This document shows, one piece after another, positions 43,952 through 52,545 of a stretch of DNA of 60,516 bases (positions are counted from its first letter, which is position 1; every line of letters begins with the position of its first letter). Location: contig CAJUDC010000001.1 in assembly GCA_910584955.1 (NCBI GenBank), positions 1 to 60,516 of the forward strand. Reading direction: 5' to 3'. Made by a program: the position numbers and the translations under genes. A model generated the notes under the pieces. The model ran no database searches. It was not told where the DNA came from and worked only from the letters and a program-made list of their open reading frames with translations. This DNA comes from an uncultured Paraprevotella sp. GTDB taxonomy: Bacteria > Bacteroidota > Bacteroidia > Bacteroidales > Bacteroidaceae.

Positions 43952-45196
43952 CTATTGAGGAGCAGAAGCGCCCGCCCGGTTCGCTATCGTGTCCAGCATG
44001 TTCAGCCAGGCCTCGCCAACCGATTCTATGGTATAGGTGCGGGACTTCTCCACGACGTTGCGCTGCATGACGCGCCGCCGCTCCTCGTCGCGCATCAGGC
44101 CCAGCAGTTCCGCCGCATAGGCATCCTCGTCGAACGGCGATACCAGTATACCGTTCACCCCCGACGGCGCCAGGATTTCATGCACACCGCTACTGCAATC
44201 GAACGCCACAGGCACCACGCCGTGTGCCTGTGCTTCGGTCAGACACAGCCCCCACCCCTCCCGGGTGGATGTCAGACACAGGATGGCGGCTTCCCGGTAA
44301 TAAGTCTCCACATGGGTGGTCGTTCCTTCAAAACGCAGATGCCCAGCCTGCAAACGGGCGGCCAGCGCCTCCAGGTCGGACCGCTCCCGACCGTCGCCCA
44401 ACAGAATCAGCTCCCAGTCGGGCATCCGGCGCCATACACGGCTCCAGATCCGTATCAGGCGGTCCACACGCTTGTCGTCGTAACTCATCCGCCCCACATA
44501 CAACACCTGTTTGCGCTTCGTCCGCCCCGCCATGTCGCCTTCAGCCTGCCGTTCGGAATTGGGGATCGCCCAGATACGGGCATTGGCCGGATTCAGGTGA
44601 AGCCGGTCGCACAGCTCCCGACGATACCCTTCGCACAACACCACATAGGCATCAGCCTGCTCATAGGCCTGCCTGTAGCGCCGCAGGAAACGACGTTCGT
44701 AGACCTTAAAACCATAAATACGAGGACAATCATAGATCCACCAAATCCACTTCCCCAATAGCGTACGATAACGATGATGCCGCCTTCTGTCGATTTTTCC
44801 CGTCATTTCCCAAAAAGGTTTGCCATGATTGGCCATCACATAACGGCACGACGATCCTTCCGGTAGGATCTCCCGAATACGGATGAGCGGATTAACCACC
44901 GACACCAGCACATCCAAGTGCAATTGCCGTACCAGATCGGCCATAAAACAGGCATTCCGTTGCGAGCGATATACGTCGGGATCCGGCAGACAAATCACCC
45001 GGAAGTTCACCGGCAGACGCGCCGGATAGCTCCCGGTATTGTGCTTGTACGCCCACACAAACACTGCGTACCCTTGGCGGGAGAGATAATTGGCCAAGTC
45101 GAACGTAATGCGTTCGGCTCCTCCGCCTCCCACACCGGGGAACACATCATGCACAAAGGCGATACGCTTTTTTGCCTTCGTTTGTTCGGTATTCAT
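43952..45196 (-). CDS. GT4 glycosyltransferase, copy 2
   Basis: The 414-residue protein is paralogous to the gene 12 nt downstream. 'KKRIAFVHDVFPGVGGGGAERITFDLANYL' begins the acceptor half, about two-thirds identical to copy 1, with many changes. From 'KRKQVLYVGR' to 'ESVGEAWL' the two proteins are identical. The extreme C-termini diverge again (LDTIANRAGASAPQ here). It lies 24 nt after the GT2 gene, so all three transferases are likely co-transcribed. Confidence 0.92.
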   Translation of the reverse strand: MNTEQTKAKKRIAFVHDVFPGVGGGGAERITFDLANYLSRQGYAVFVWAYKHNTGSYPARLPVNFRVICLPDPDVYRSQRNACFMADLVRQLHLDVLVSVVNPLIRIREILPEGSSCRYVMANHGKPFWEMTGKIDRRRHHRYRTLLGKWIWWIYDCPRIYGFKVYERRFLRRYRQAYEQADAYVVLCEGYRRELCDRLHLNPANARIWAIPNSERQAEGDMAGRTKRKQVLYVGRMSYDDKRVDRLIRIWSRVWRRMPDWELILLGDGRERSDLEALAARLQAGHLRFEGTTTHVETYYREAAILCLTSTREGWGLCLTEAQAHGVVPVAFDCSSGVHEILAPSGVNGILVSPFDEDAYAAELLGLMRDEERRRVMQRNVVEKSRTYTIESVGEAWLNMLDTIANRAGASAPQ

Positions 45197-45220
45197 TATT
45201 CTTTTCCAATAAATGATTTT

Positions 45221-46087
45221 TCATTCAGAACCTGCTTCTCTCTCATTCTGCGGACGGGCACAGTAGGCATCGCTCCCTTGTTCTATCCCATAAGCCGTGC
45301 GCGTAAGACGTTCCTTACGCGTCGTCTGACGTATGGCATCGTTGCGCTGCCACGCTTCCCGGTTCACGTATGGTCGGCTGTGGTCGAGATGCAACACGAC
45401 GGCACTGTAGCGTATCTGCCGGGAACGTATGCCGGCGTTACACAGGCGCTCGCCCAGTTCGCGGTCTTCCCCGCCATATTGCATGCGCTCGTCAAAACCG
45501 TTGGCAACCAGCAAGTCGCTGCGCCACCCCGAAGAGTTCATACCGTTCCATGTGGCCCGGGCAGGGGTGACGGCATTCATAAAAGAGGCAAAAAACGAAC
45601 GGCAGGTCAGTTTGGTGCATTTAAACGAGTATTTCAATCCGCGCGCCCGGAGCCATGACAGCCTGAAAGGCCGACCGCCGGCAATGTCCGAGCGTGTTAT
45701 CTCGGAACTGATAGACATAGGCAAGCGGAAGCATCCGCCCGACAGGAAAAAGCCTTTGCACGCGTAACGCAGATGCGTGGCCACAAAATCACGGCGCGGA
45801 ATGCAATCCTGATCCGTGAAAATAAGGTAATCGGCAGTGGCCGCTTTCAGGGCCTCGTTCAGTATCTTTGTCTTCCGGAATCCCTTGTCTTCGTGCCACA
45901 CATGGCGCAAGGGCAGGCTTCCGGTGTACTGTTCTATCAATTTCCGGGTCTCGTCGTCCGACCCGTCGTCGGCAATGATGATCTCGTCTGCCGGCCTTGT
46001 CTGCATCATATAGCCCCAAAGCGCTTTCTCCAACCATTCCGGGTTGTTGTATGTGGAAATCACACACCCAATCTTTATTTTTTCCAT
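45221..46087 (-). CDS. GT2 glycosyltransferase
   Basis: I start the gene at 46087 (MEKIKIGCVISTYNNPEWL), which has AGGGGAG upstream; a longer frame to 46273 lacks this and adds a non-homologous leader. The 288-residue GT-A enzyme shows 'CVISTYNNPEWLEKAL', 'IIIADDGSDDETRKLIEQ', 'YLIFTDQDCIPRRDFVATH' (DxD-like metal site) and 'GGEDRELGERL' (catalytic base region). This is the family-2 form with a galactosyltransferase-like C-terminal segment. It probably adds a sugar to the same surface glycan as the two GT4 enzymes downstream. Confidence 0.9.
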   Translation of the reverse strand: MEKIKIGCVISTYNNPEWLEKALWGYMMQTRPADEIIIADDGSDDETRKLIEQYTGSLPLRHVWHEDKGFRKTKILNEALKAATADYLIFTDQDCIPRRDFVATHLRYACKGFFLSGGCFRLPMSISSEITRSDIAGGRPFRLSWLRARGLKYSFKCTKLTCRSFFASFMNAVTPARATWNGMNSSGWRSDLLVANGFDERMQYGGEDRELGERLCNAGIRSRQIRYSAVVLHLDHSRPYVNREAWQRNDAIRQTTRKERLTRTAYGIEQGSDAYCARPQNEREAGSE

Positions 46088-46294
46088 CGCATATCTCCCC
46101 TTGATTCTTTTGGTAAGGCCCATTTTTCTCGTATCATCCGGCCATTTTTCACCACCGCAAAAGTATAAAACAACCGACAGGAGATCGTTCGGCGGAGCGT
46201 CGGAATAATATACACATCCGTCCTTTCTTTTTACAATAAAAGGCATGAAAAAAGAAGCCGGCAAACCGGCCAAAGGCCTTGCCCGTACAACAAC

Positions 46295-46633
46295 TCAAAG
46301 CAACTGGCTGCGAAGCAAGTCCCGCAGTTCCCGGGGCAACTGCGTCAGATCGAAACCGTCTTCCTTGAAGGGCAACACAATGTAAGGGCGGGAAGAAACG
46401 GCAGGCAAGGAACCGGCCTCGCCCTTACGATAGACCTCGTTGATAAAATCAAACTGCAACACCTCCGAGATGAGCAGCAGGCGCTCCACATCGATATTCT
46501 TACTGTTGAAAATGTGATAGAGCGACGTACGGGCACAATGAATCTGCCGGGCAAATTCCGCGTAACTGATGTGGCGCTCGTCCACCTTCCGCCGAATCAA
46601 CTTTCCGATATAAATGTCCTTAAACTTCGACAC
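46295..46633 (-). CDS. Small XRE-like HTH protein
   Basis: The 112-residue protein starts with GTG (46633). Its first ~70 residues form a helix-turn-helix: 'KVDERHISYAEFARQIHCARTSLYHIFNSKNIDVERLLLISEVL', of the phage-repressor/XRE type. The last ~40 residues are 'RPYIVLPFKEDGFDLTQLPRELRDLL', a short tail of unknown use. The GT2 gene starts about 200 nt downstream on the same strand, so it may control the glycosyltransferase genes. It has an unusually long region upstream, with a possible promoter about 340 nt away. Confidence 0.8.
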   Translation of the reverse strand: MSKFKDIYIGKLIRRKVDERHISYAEFARQIHCARTSLYHIFNSKNIDVERLLLISEVLQFDFINEVYRKGEAGSLPAVSSRPYIVLPFKEDGFDLTQLPRELRDLLRSQLL

Positions 46634-46973
46634 TGCAAGCCCTTACGCCTCATCCGCCGCCTCCGTCCCCCACCGGCAGCCGTTTTCGCTTATACACATA
46701 GAAAGCGTGAGGAACTATACAGCTCATCAAAAAACGTGGTATCGCCAAACACCAGACTACTAAATGAACGGAATAAACACCCCACGCTGATAGATATAGG
46801 CGAACGGTGTCCCGTAACCACATACTACCAACGAGAGCATTATACTCTCTCATCCCAGTAGTCGAAATTTTGGCGATTTTCGTTTTTTCGGATGAAGCTT
46901 ATAACGCTTTCTCTTTCTATTGCACGCTAACGTGCAACCCCGGCGTCAGGAATAAACCTGCTGCCGAGCATCG

Positions 46974-47004
46974 CAAAGGTAAAGGAAAAAAAAGAAAGTA
47001 CAAT
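46974..47004 (-). promoter_or_regulatory. Possible promoter with long leader to HTH gene
   Basis: On the minus strand ATTG (47004-47001), 19 nt, TACCTTTG (46981-46974). The leader would be about 330 nt and includes the hairpin at 46920-46937, so an RNA-level control or a small RNA is possible. Confidence 0.4.
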
Positions 47005-47202
47005 GCCTTGGAGGTGTTTATTCACCGAAATATAGTTTTTTTAAAAGAAACAGGATGTAAAAGAAATGGACCGATGCGCATCTTTTGCGCATCCGGTCTG
47101 TTCCTGCGCAACGGCTACCGTGGAGCATCTCTCTCGCGATGTGCTCCGAATCCGCTGTCTGTCAGCATCCTTAGCGTACGGTCCCCTCAACAAATAAAAT
47201 AA

Positions 47203-47235
47203 AGGTGTACACCTAATTTCAGAAAGGTGTACACC
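47203..47235. repeat. Two GGTGTACACC palindromes
   Basis: AGGTGTACACCT (47203-47214) and GGTGTACACC (47226-47235), 22 nt apart (about two helical turns). They lie next to a terminator built from the related sequence AGGTGTAGACC. Could be a regulator's sites or a repeat family. Confidence 0.7.
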
Positions 47236-47242
47236 AAAACGC

Positions 47243-47284
47243 AAAAAGGTGTAGACCTTTTTAAACTTAGGTCTACACCTTTTT
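47243..47284. terminator. Bidirectional terminator after murI
   Basis: Perfect 16-bp arms (47243-47258 and 47269-47284) with a 10-nt loop and T/A tracts on both sides. It starts about 80 nt after the murI stop on the minus strand and ends the bamA-murI operon. Confidence 0.9.
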
Positions 47285-47365
47285 TATACATATTCGGCAG
47301 AGAATGCTTCCGCGCTCCGGGAAACAACGGTTTATCCCCCGCACTTCCGCCCGACGGGGAGAGGA

Positions 47366-48208
47366 TCAGTCCAATGCAACACGTTCCGCAATCACTTTCT
47401 TGCGAAGGAACATCGCAGCCGAATCGTTGAACTTGTCGGGCGCCTCCGTCGTCAGAAACCGACAAGTGCCCTGTTTGGTGCACATAGCCTCTATCCGTTC
47501 GTGGCGCTCCAGGTAAGCCCGCAGACTGTAAGCTACGTAGTCCCCCTGCGGCACAAGCTTGATCTTGCGCGGTGTGTATTTCAATATTTTATTGAGCAGC
47601 AGCGGATAATGGGTACATCCCAGGATAATCGTATCTATATCGGGATCTTTCCGCAGCAGATTTCCGATATGTTTCTGTACGAAATAATCGGCACCGGGCG
47701 AATCGAACTCGTAGTTCTCCACCAACGGCACCCACAGCGGACAGGCCTCGCCCTGTACCATAATATCCGGGAACAGTTTGTGAATCTCGGCCGGATAGGA
47801 GCCGGAACGGATCGTTCCCGGAGTGGCCAGCACACCGACATGCCGGGTATGGGTGATGGCACCGATACATTCGGCTGTGGGCCGGATAATCCCCAGCACA
47901 CGGCGTGTGGCATCAAGCCGGGGAATATCGTTCTGCTGAATGCTGCGCAATGCTTTGGCCGATGCCGTATTGCAAGCCAGAATCACCAGATGACACCCCA
48001 TCTCGAACAATTTCTCCACCGCCTGAAGCGTGAACTCATAGACCACCTCAAAAGAACGCGTACCGTAAGGGGTACGCGCATTATCGCCCAAGTAGAGATA
48101 ATCATACTGCGGCATCAGCTGCCGCACCTGGTTCAGAATAGTCAATCCGCCATAGCCGGAATCGAACAGGCCTATCGGTCCGGGCGCACAGGGATATCCC
48201 GCACTCAT
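47366..48208 (-). CDS. murI: Glutamate racemase
   Basis: I start at 48208 (MSAGYPCAPGPIGLFDSGYGG), where ATGA overlaps the stop of the upstream Skp-like gene; a start at 48244 would add 12 residues. The 280-residue enzyme has both catalytic Cys motifs, LACNTASAKAL and LGCTHYPLLL, and 'YLGDNARTPYG'. It makes D-glutamate for peptidoglycan. Last gene of the bamA cluster, followed by a strong terminator. Confidence 0.95.
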   Translation of the reverse strand: MSAGYPCAPGPIGLFDSGYGGLTILNQVRQLMPQYDYLYLGDNARTPYGTRSFEVVYEFTLQAVEKLFEMGCHLVILACNTASAKALRSIQQNDIPRLDATRRVLGIIRPTAECIGAITHTRHVGVLATPGTIRSGSYPAEIHKLFPDIMVQGEACPLWVPLVENYEFDSPGADYFVQKHIGNLLRKDPDIDTIILGCTHYPLLLNKILKYTPRKIKLVPQGDYVAYSLRAYLERHERIEAMCTKQGTCRFLTTEAPDKFNDSAAMFLRKKVIAERVALD

Positions 48209-48732
48209 GGCTCCGTGGTCAGTTGCAGTTTTTGTTTCACCCATTCGGTTGCATCCTCTCCTTCGGCGGGATTGATAAAGGGGTAGGCATTGCCGTCCGT
48301 ATTCAGGATAAAGGAGTAGCCTTTTTCCAGTCCCACTTCGCGTATGGCCGCATCCAGCCGTTTGCCTACTTCAGCCTGCAATTCCTTCTCCGCCTCGGCC
48401 AACAGTCTCTGCACATCTTGCTTAAAACCGATGCTCTTCTCCATCAGGTCTTGCAGTTCCTTCTGGCGTTTTTGCAGGATATTGGCAGGAAAGTCTTTCT
48501 GTCCCTGCAAGAATTCGGCAAACTTCTGCTGGAACTCAGCTTCCGACCGCTGGGCCTCCTTGTCGTATTTCTCTTTCAAATCCGCCATGTTCCGCTGGGC
48601 TGCCGCATATTCCGGCATCATGCTGTACAAACTGCTATAACTCAAATAACCGTATTTGGCCGGAACTGCCTCCTGCGCCATTACGCCCAACGGCAACACC
48701 AGCAGCAACAATAAAATGATCTTCTTTTGCAT
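48205..48732 (-). CDS. Skp/OmpH-family periplasmic chaperone (1 of 3)
   Basis: I start at 48732 (MQKKIILLLLLVLPLGVMAQ), a clear signal peptide. The 175-residue mature form is mostly coiled coil ('EYAAAQRNMADLKEKYDKEAQRSEAEFQQKFAEFLQ'), the tentacle shape of Skp, closing with 'EVGLEKGYSFILNTDGNAYPF', a typical OmpH end. It escorts unfolded outer-membrane proteins to BamA. It is the most distant of three paralogs in the cluster and overlaps murI by 4 nt. Confidence 0.9.
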   Translation of the reverse strand: MQKKIILLLLLVLPLGVMAQEAVPAKYGYLSYSSLYSMMPEYAAAQRNMADLKEKYDKEAQRSEAEFQQKFAEFLQGQKDFPANILQKRQKELQDLMEKSIGFKQDVQRLLAEAEKELQAEVGKRLDAAIREVGLEKGYSFILNTDGNAYPFINPAEGEDATEWVKQKLQLTTEP

Positions 48733-48801
48733 ATCTTCCGCTTTTTTCGATAGTAACGGAGGCCGCTCCCTACAGAACGGCCTCCTCACACAGGCAACAA
48801 A

Positions 48802-49299
48802 TTACTGTACGCCCAATTCTTTTTTCACCTCAGCCGTAATGTCCGTACTCAGTTTGTCACTGATATAAGGGATTCCGGCCGACACATCCATGATGTATAC
48901 ATAACCGCCGGCTTCGCCGATCTTCTTGATAACGGCCAGCATCTTTTCGGAAATGGCCTGCATCTTCTCCTGCGACGTTTTCTGCAGCACCTGCTGGTTG
49001 TCCTGATAGCTCTGCTGGATGCGTTTGTACAGATCCTCCAGTTCAGCCTCACGGCGCTGACGCACATTGTCGAGCAGATTGGCTTTCTCTTTCTCATATT
49101 CCTCGCCTTTCTTCTGCAATTCGTCCTGCATGCGCTTCAGGTCATCCTCATACTGTTTCTGCAGAGCCTGGATCTCGGACTGTGCCGTTATATACTCTTT
49201 CATATTGGGAAGTATGTCGGCCGAATTAAAATGGCCGAACTTCTGAGCAAACATACTCAACGGGGCGAGCAACAACGCCAATAAAACTACTTTTTTCAT
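48802..49299 (-). CDS. Skp/OmpH-family periplasmic chaperone (2 of 3)
   Basis: The 165-residue protein has a signal peptide ending SMFAQ, a start 'KFGHFNSADILPNMKEY' matching OmpH beta strands, a long charged coiled coil and an end 'IGEAGGYVYIMDVSAGIPYISD'. It lies between two paralogs, 62 nt from the upstream one and 69 nt from the downstream start. The role is that of Skp: preventing aggregation of outer-membrane proteins. Bacteroidales commonly have two or three such genes by bamA. Confidence 0.93.
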   Translation of the reverse strand: MKKVVLLALLLAPLSMFAQKFGHFNSADILPNMKEYITAQSEIQALQKQYEDDLKRMQDELQKKGEEYEKEKANLLDNVRQRREAELEDLYKRIQQSYQDNQQVLQKTSQEKMQAISEKMLAVIKKIGEAGGYVYIMDVSAGIPYISDKLSTDITAEVKKELGVQ

Positions 49300-49361
49300 C
49301 TTCTTTCTTTTCTACTTTATGGATTATTATCTTTATTCTATAAGTTGCAAATGTACAAATG

Positions 49362-49877
49362 TTAGTTTGAATATCCTAATTTTGACAGTACTTCGTTGCT
49401 TATATCTATCTTGGGAGAAGCAAAAATGATGCCGGCATCCGAAGCACGGTCCAGAATCAACGAATATCCCTTCGCGTCGCAAATGTCTTTCACGGCATTG
49501 TAGATCTCGTCCTGGATAGGTGTCATCAGGCTCTCCCGCTTCTTGAACAGTTCTCCTTCGGGAGCAAAATATTTCTTCTTCAGCTCGGCTGCCTCTTTTT
49601 CCTTGGCTACAATAGCCTCTTCCTTTTTGGTCTTCTGTTCTTCGCTCAGAAAGACGGCCTCGCTCTGATAGTTCTTATACAGTGTCTGGGCTTCCGTAGT
49701 GAGCGCCTCCACCTCTGCCTGCCATTTCTTAGACACCTGGTTCAACTGCTCGTTGGCCCTTTCATAAGCCGGAATGTTTTTCAGTATATATTCCATATCC
49801 ACCAGCGCGAATTTCTGCGCCGACACGCTCATGCCCATTCCCAGCACAAACACGAAAAATGCAATCAGTTTCTTCAT
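49362..49877 (-). CDS. Skp/OmpH-family periplasmic chaperone (3 of 3)
   Basis: The 171-residue protein has a signal peptide ending SVSAQ, 'FALVDMEYILKNIPAYERANEQLN' and a long coiled coil, with 'DICDAKGYSLILDRASDAGIIFASPKIDIS' near the end. This is the classical OmpH pattern. It follows bamA by 17 nt and so is made with it. The three paralogs differ in charge and length of the coiled coil, which may suit different clients. Confidence 0.94.
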   Translation of the reverse strand: MKKLIAFFVFVLGMGMSVSAQKFALVDMEYILKNIPAYERANEQLNQVSKKWQAEVEALTTEAQTLYKNYQSEAVFLSEEQKTKKEEAIVAKEKEAAELKKKYFAPEGELFKKRESLMTPIQDEIYNAVKDICDAKGYSLILDRASDAGIIFASPKIDISNEVLSKLGYSN

Positions 49878-49894
49878 ACTCTTGTCTTTTTATG

Positions 49895-52531
49895 TTAAAA
49901 TTCTTGTCCCAATATGAAATGGAACTGGCTTCCTCCATACGTCTTGCTCCCGAATACCTTGTCGAAACCGTAAGCCCAGTCGATACCCAACAGCCCCACC
50001 ATCGGCAGGAAGATACGCACACCGACACCGGCGGAACGCTTCATATCAAACGGGTTGAAATCCTTCACATGAGCCCAGGCATTACCGCCTTCCACAAAGC
50101 CCAACGCATAAATATTGGTGGAATTACCCAGCATCAGCGGATAGCGCAATTCCAGCGTAAAGCGATCGTAAGCATATCCCATATATCCCGGCGGTGTCAG
50201 CGCACCGTTGTCGTATCCGCGCAAACCGATCGTCTCGGTAGCATAGCTGGACGAATATCCCGAAGTTCCGTCACCGCCCACATAGAACGTTTCGAAAGGA
50301 GAGCGTTTGTCCTTGTTATAAGAACCCAATATACCGAACTCCACACGGGTCATAAGCACAGGGCACTTATTTTTTCCGGTCAGTGCCGTATACGTTCTGC
50401 TCTTAAATTTCCACTTGTGGTACTCCACCCATTTGTACTTATCCTGCAACTCGCGCATATACGTGGAGCTGCGCGGATTGGTGCCCAGTGTGGAATACTC
50501 CTTCTTATCGAACAAGGAATAAGGCGGAGTAAACGAGCCGGACAGCACGAACTCGGAACCGCGACGCGGATAGATCTGATTGTCGGTCGAGTTGCGCGAG
50601 AGCACCAGATTCAGACTGATATTGTTACATGTACCGTTGGAAATCAGGAAATATTCCCAGTCCTTCAGAATGTAGCGCTGGTAAGAGAGATCGGCCGACA
50701 GCATGAAGTAATCGTCCGGCCAACGCAGACGCTTACCCCAGCCCAAAGAGAATCCGAAGATCTTGACAAACTTGTCGGGATCATAAAAATTCTCGTAGTA
50801 ATAGTTGGAACCGTTCGAACCGAAACCGTACAGATAATTGGCGTAGCTGTTGTAATAAGCGGAGTTGTAGTAATTGTCGCTTACATCGGTCTGCTTGGAG
50901 AAGAATGCCGAGAACGACAAGGAGTTGGGACGCTTACCGCCGAACCAGGGGTTCATATAGTTGATACTGTACGACTGGTAATACTGTCCGTTGGTCTGGC
51001 CGCTGATACTGAACGTCTCGCCGTTACCCTGCGGCAGAATGCCCCTTCGAAGCCCTTCTTTATTAAAAAGATTGGCCAGACAGAAGTTGGAAAAGCGCAA
51101 ACCTATCTTTCCGATCACACCGGTCTGTCCGTAACCCAACGAGAACTCCACCTGATCATTCGACTTGGAGGCCAGCCCCCATCCCAGATCCACCGTGCCG
51201 TTCACCGGATCCGGTTCTATCTTGTAATCAATATGTTCGGCATCAAAATGGCCCATAGATGCGATCTCACGATAAGAGCGCTCCAACGCCTCCTTACTGA
51301 AAAGATCACCGGGTTTGTTGCGTAACTCACGACGCACCACATTCTCATACACACGGTCGTTTCCGGTAATCTTCACCCGGCTGAGACGCGCCTGTGTACC
51401 TTCCGTAATACGCATTTCCAAGTCGATGGAATCGTTCACGATATTGATTTCGACCGGTTCGAGCCGGTAAAAGACATAGCCGTTATTATAATATAAGTTT
51501 CCGATGGCGTCCTCATCGTTGGAAATACGGTCGGCCAACAACTGCTGATTATAAATATCGCCTTTCTTCATACGCAACAGATTGTTCAGATCATCCGTCG
51601 TATAAAGCGTATTTCCCACCCATTCTACATTGCGGACATAATAACGCTGCCCTTCTTCCACCTTTATATATATATCCACTCCGTTTTCGCCATGCGGAGT
51701 AACGCTGTCTACCTCTATGACCGCATCCCGATACCCCAATTCATTGTATTTGGCAATCAGGTTCTCCTTATCCTCCCGATACTTTTCGTCAATGAACTTC
51801 TTGGAACGGAACCAACTCGACAGACGTCCCTTTTCGTGGGTTTTCTTAAACACGCCGTTCTTGAAAAGCGTACCTTTTATTTTCTTTATGGAAAGCGCCT
51901 CATTACCGGCAACCGTAATGCTGTGCACCTTCACCTTATCTTTTTTATCAATATTGATATCCACGATGATCTTATCGGGGGCCGACACGTCGTCCCGCTG
52001 CACGATCTCTATTTCCGCATTCTTATACCCTTTTTCATCAAAATACTTTTTGGCAAGTATCTTGGTACGGTCCACCATGTTCGGCGTGAACTGATTGTCC
52101 TTGACCAATCCCAATCGCGCTTCGAGGTCCTCACGTTCCGACTTCTTCACCCCGTTGTAGTTGATCTGCGAGATACGGGGGCGCTGTGTCAGATAAATAT
52201 GCAGAAAGGCTTTATTACTCACCAGACTATCCACCTCGATACGCACATTGGAAAACAAACCGTTCTTCCAGAACCTTTTCACGGCCTGCGTAATTTCTTC
52301 GCCCGGCAACGTAATCTGCTGGCCTACCGAAAGACCGGACAGACCGATAAGTAAATAATCATCATAGTTCTTCACTCCCTCCACAGCAATTCCCCCAATC
52401 GTATAATTACGCGGTGTGCGGGAATAGTCGACGGTAGGTTTTACAACGGTCTCGTCCGCAAACTGCGCTCTCGACACTCCGGCGCCACACAACAACGCTA
52501 CCGCCAGACTTATGATCCTAACCCTTTTCAT
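49895..52531 (-). CDS. bamA: Outer-membrane assembly factor BamA
   Basis: The 878-residue protein has a signal peptide (ending SRAQ), five POTRA domains (about 40-460) and a 16-strand barrel. 'VRGEF/LRGYDNG' class motifs are seen as 'TIGLRGYDNGALTPPGYMG' near the end, and the C-terminus 'GSQFHFILGQEF' ends in Phe as expected. It folds outer-membrane proteins. Bacteroidetes BamA has extra Tyr/Asn-rich barrel loops, seen here about 560-610 (NYYNSAYYNSYANY). It follows uppS by 14 nt. Confidence 0.96.
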   Translation of the reverse strand: MKRVRIISLAVALLCGAGVSRAQFADETVVKPTVDYSRTPRNYTIGGIAVEGVKNYDDYLLIGLSGLSVGQQITLPGEEITQAVKRFWKNGLFSNVRIEVDSLVSNKAFLHIYLTQRPRISQINYNGVKKSEREDLEARLGLVKDNQFTPNMVDRTKILAKKYFDEKGYKNAEIEIVQRDDVSAPDKIIVDINIDKKDKVKVHSITVAGNEALSIKKIKGTLFKNGVFKKTHEKGRLSSWFRSKKFIDEKYREDKENLIAKYNELGYRDAVIEVDSVTPHGENGVDIYIKVEEGQRYYVRNVEWVGNTLYTTDDLNNLLRMKKGDIYNQQLLADRISNDEDAIGNLYYNNGYVFYRLEPVEINIVNDSIDLEMRITEGTQARLSRVKITGNDRVYENVVRRELRNKPGDLFSKEALERSYREIASMGHFDAEHIDYKIEPDPVNGTVDLGWGLASKSNDQVEFSLGYGQTGVIGKIGLRFSNFCLANLFNKEGLRRGILPQGNGETFSISGQTNGQYYQSYSINYMNPWFGGKRPNSLSFSAFFSKQTDVSDNYYNSAYYNSYANYLYGFGSNGSNYYYENFYDPDKFVKIFGFSLGWGKRLRWPDDYFMLSADLSYQRYILKDWEYFLISNGTCNNISLNLVLSRNSTDNQIYPRRGSEFVLSGSFTPPYSLFDKKEYSTLGTNPRSSTYMRELQDKYKWVEYHKWKFKSRTYTALTGKNKCPVLMTRVEFGILGSYNKDKRSPFETFYVGGDGTSGYSSSYATETIGLRGYDNGALTPPGYMGYAYDRFTLELRYPLMLGNSTNIYALGFVEGGNAWAHVKDFNPFDMKRSAGVGVRIFLPMVGLLGIDWAYGFDKVFGSKTYGGSQFHFILGQEF

Positions 52532-52545
52532 ACGTTCGTCATACC

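Larger units (their letters stand above)
46634..47365. other. Long intergenic region before the HTH gene
   Basis: About 730 bases without a supportable gene. It holds a possible promoter (46974-47004), a 7-bp hairpin TTGCACG-CTAA-CGTGCAA (46920-46937) and a cluster of GGTGTACACC palindromes with a terminator (47203-47284). Open frames here have no family resemblance and odd composition. Confidence 0.5.

Noticed and set aside
42662..44761. 699-codon open frame with an internal repeat
   Set aside because: It is the antisense of the two GT4 genes; its internal repeat merely reflects their homogenised halves.
46088..46273. N-terminal extension of the GT2 gene
   Set aside because: The extra 62 residues have no glycosyltransferase similarity, and the ATG at 46087 has a strong ribosome-binding site.
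46807..47202. Possible 131-residue protein
   Set aside because: No family resemblance, no ribosome-binding site, and it runs over a promoter-like site and hairpins in a non-coding region.
49859..51325. Long open frame opposite bamA
   Set aside because: Antisense shadow; bamA is intact and well supported.
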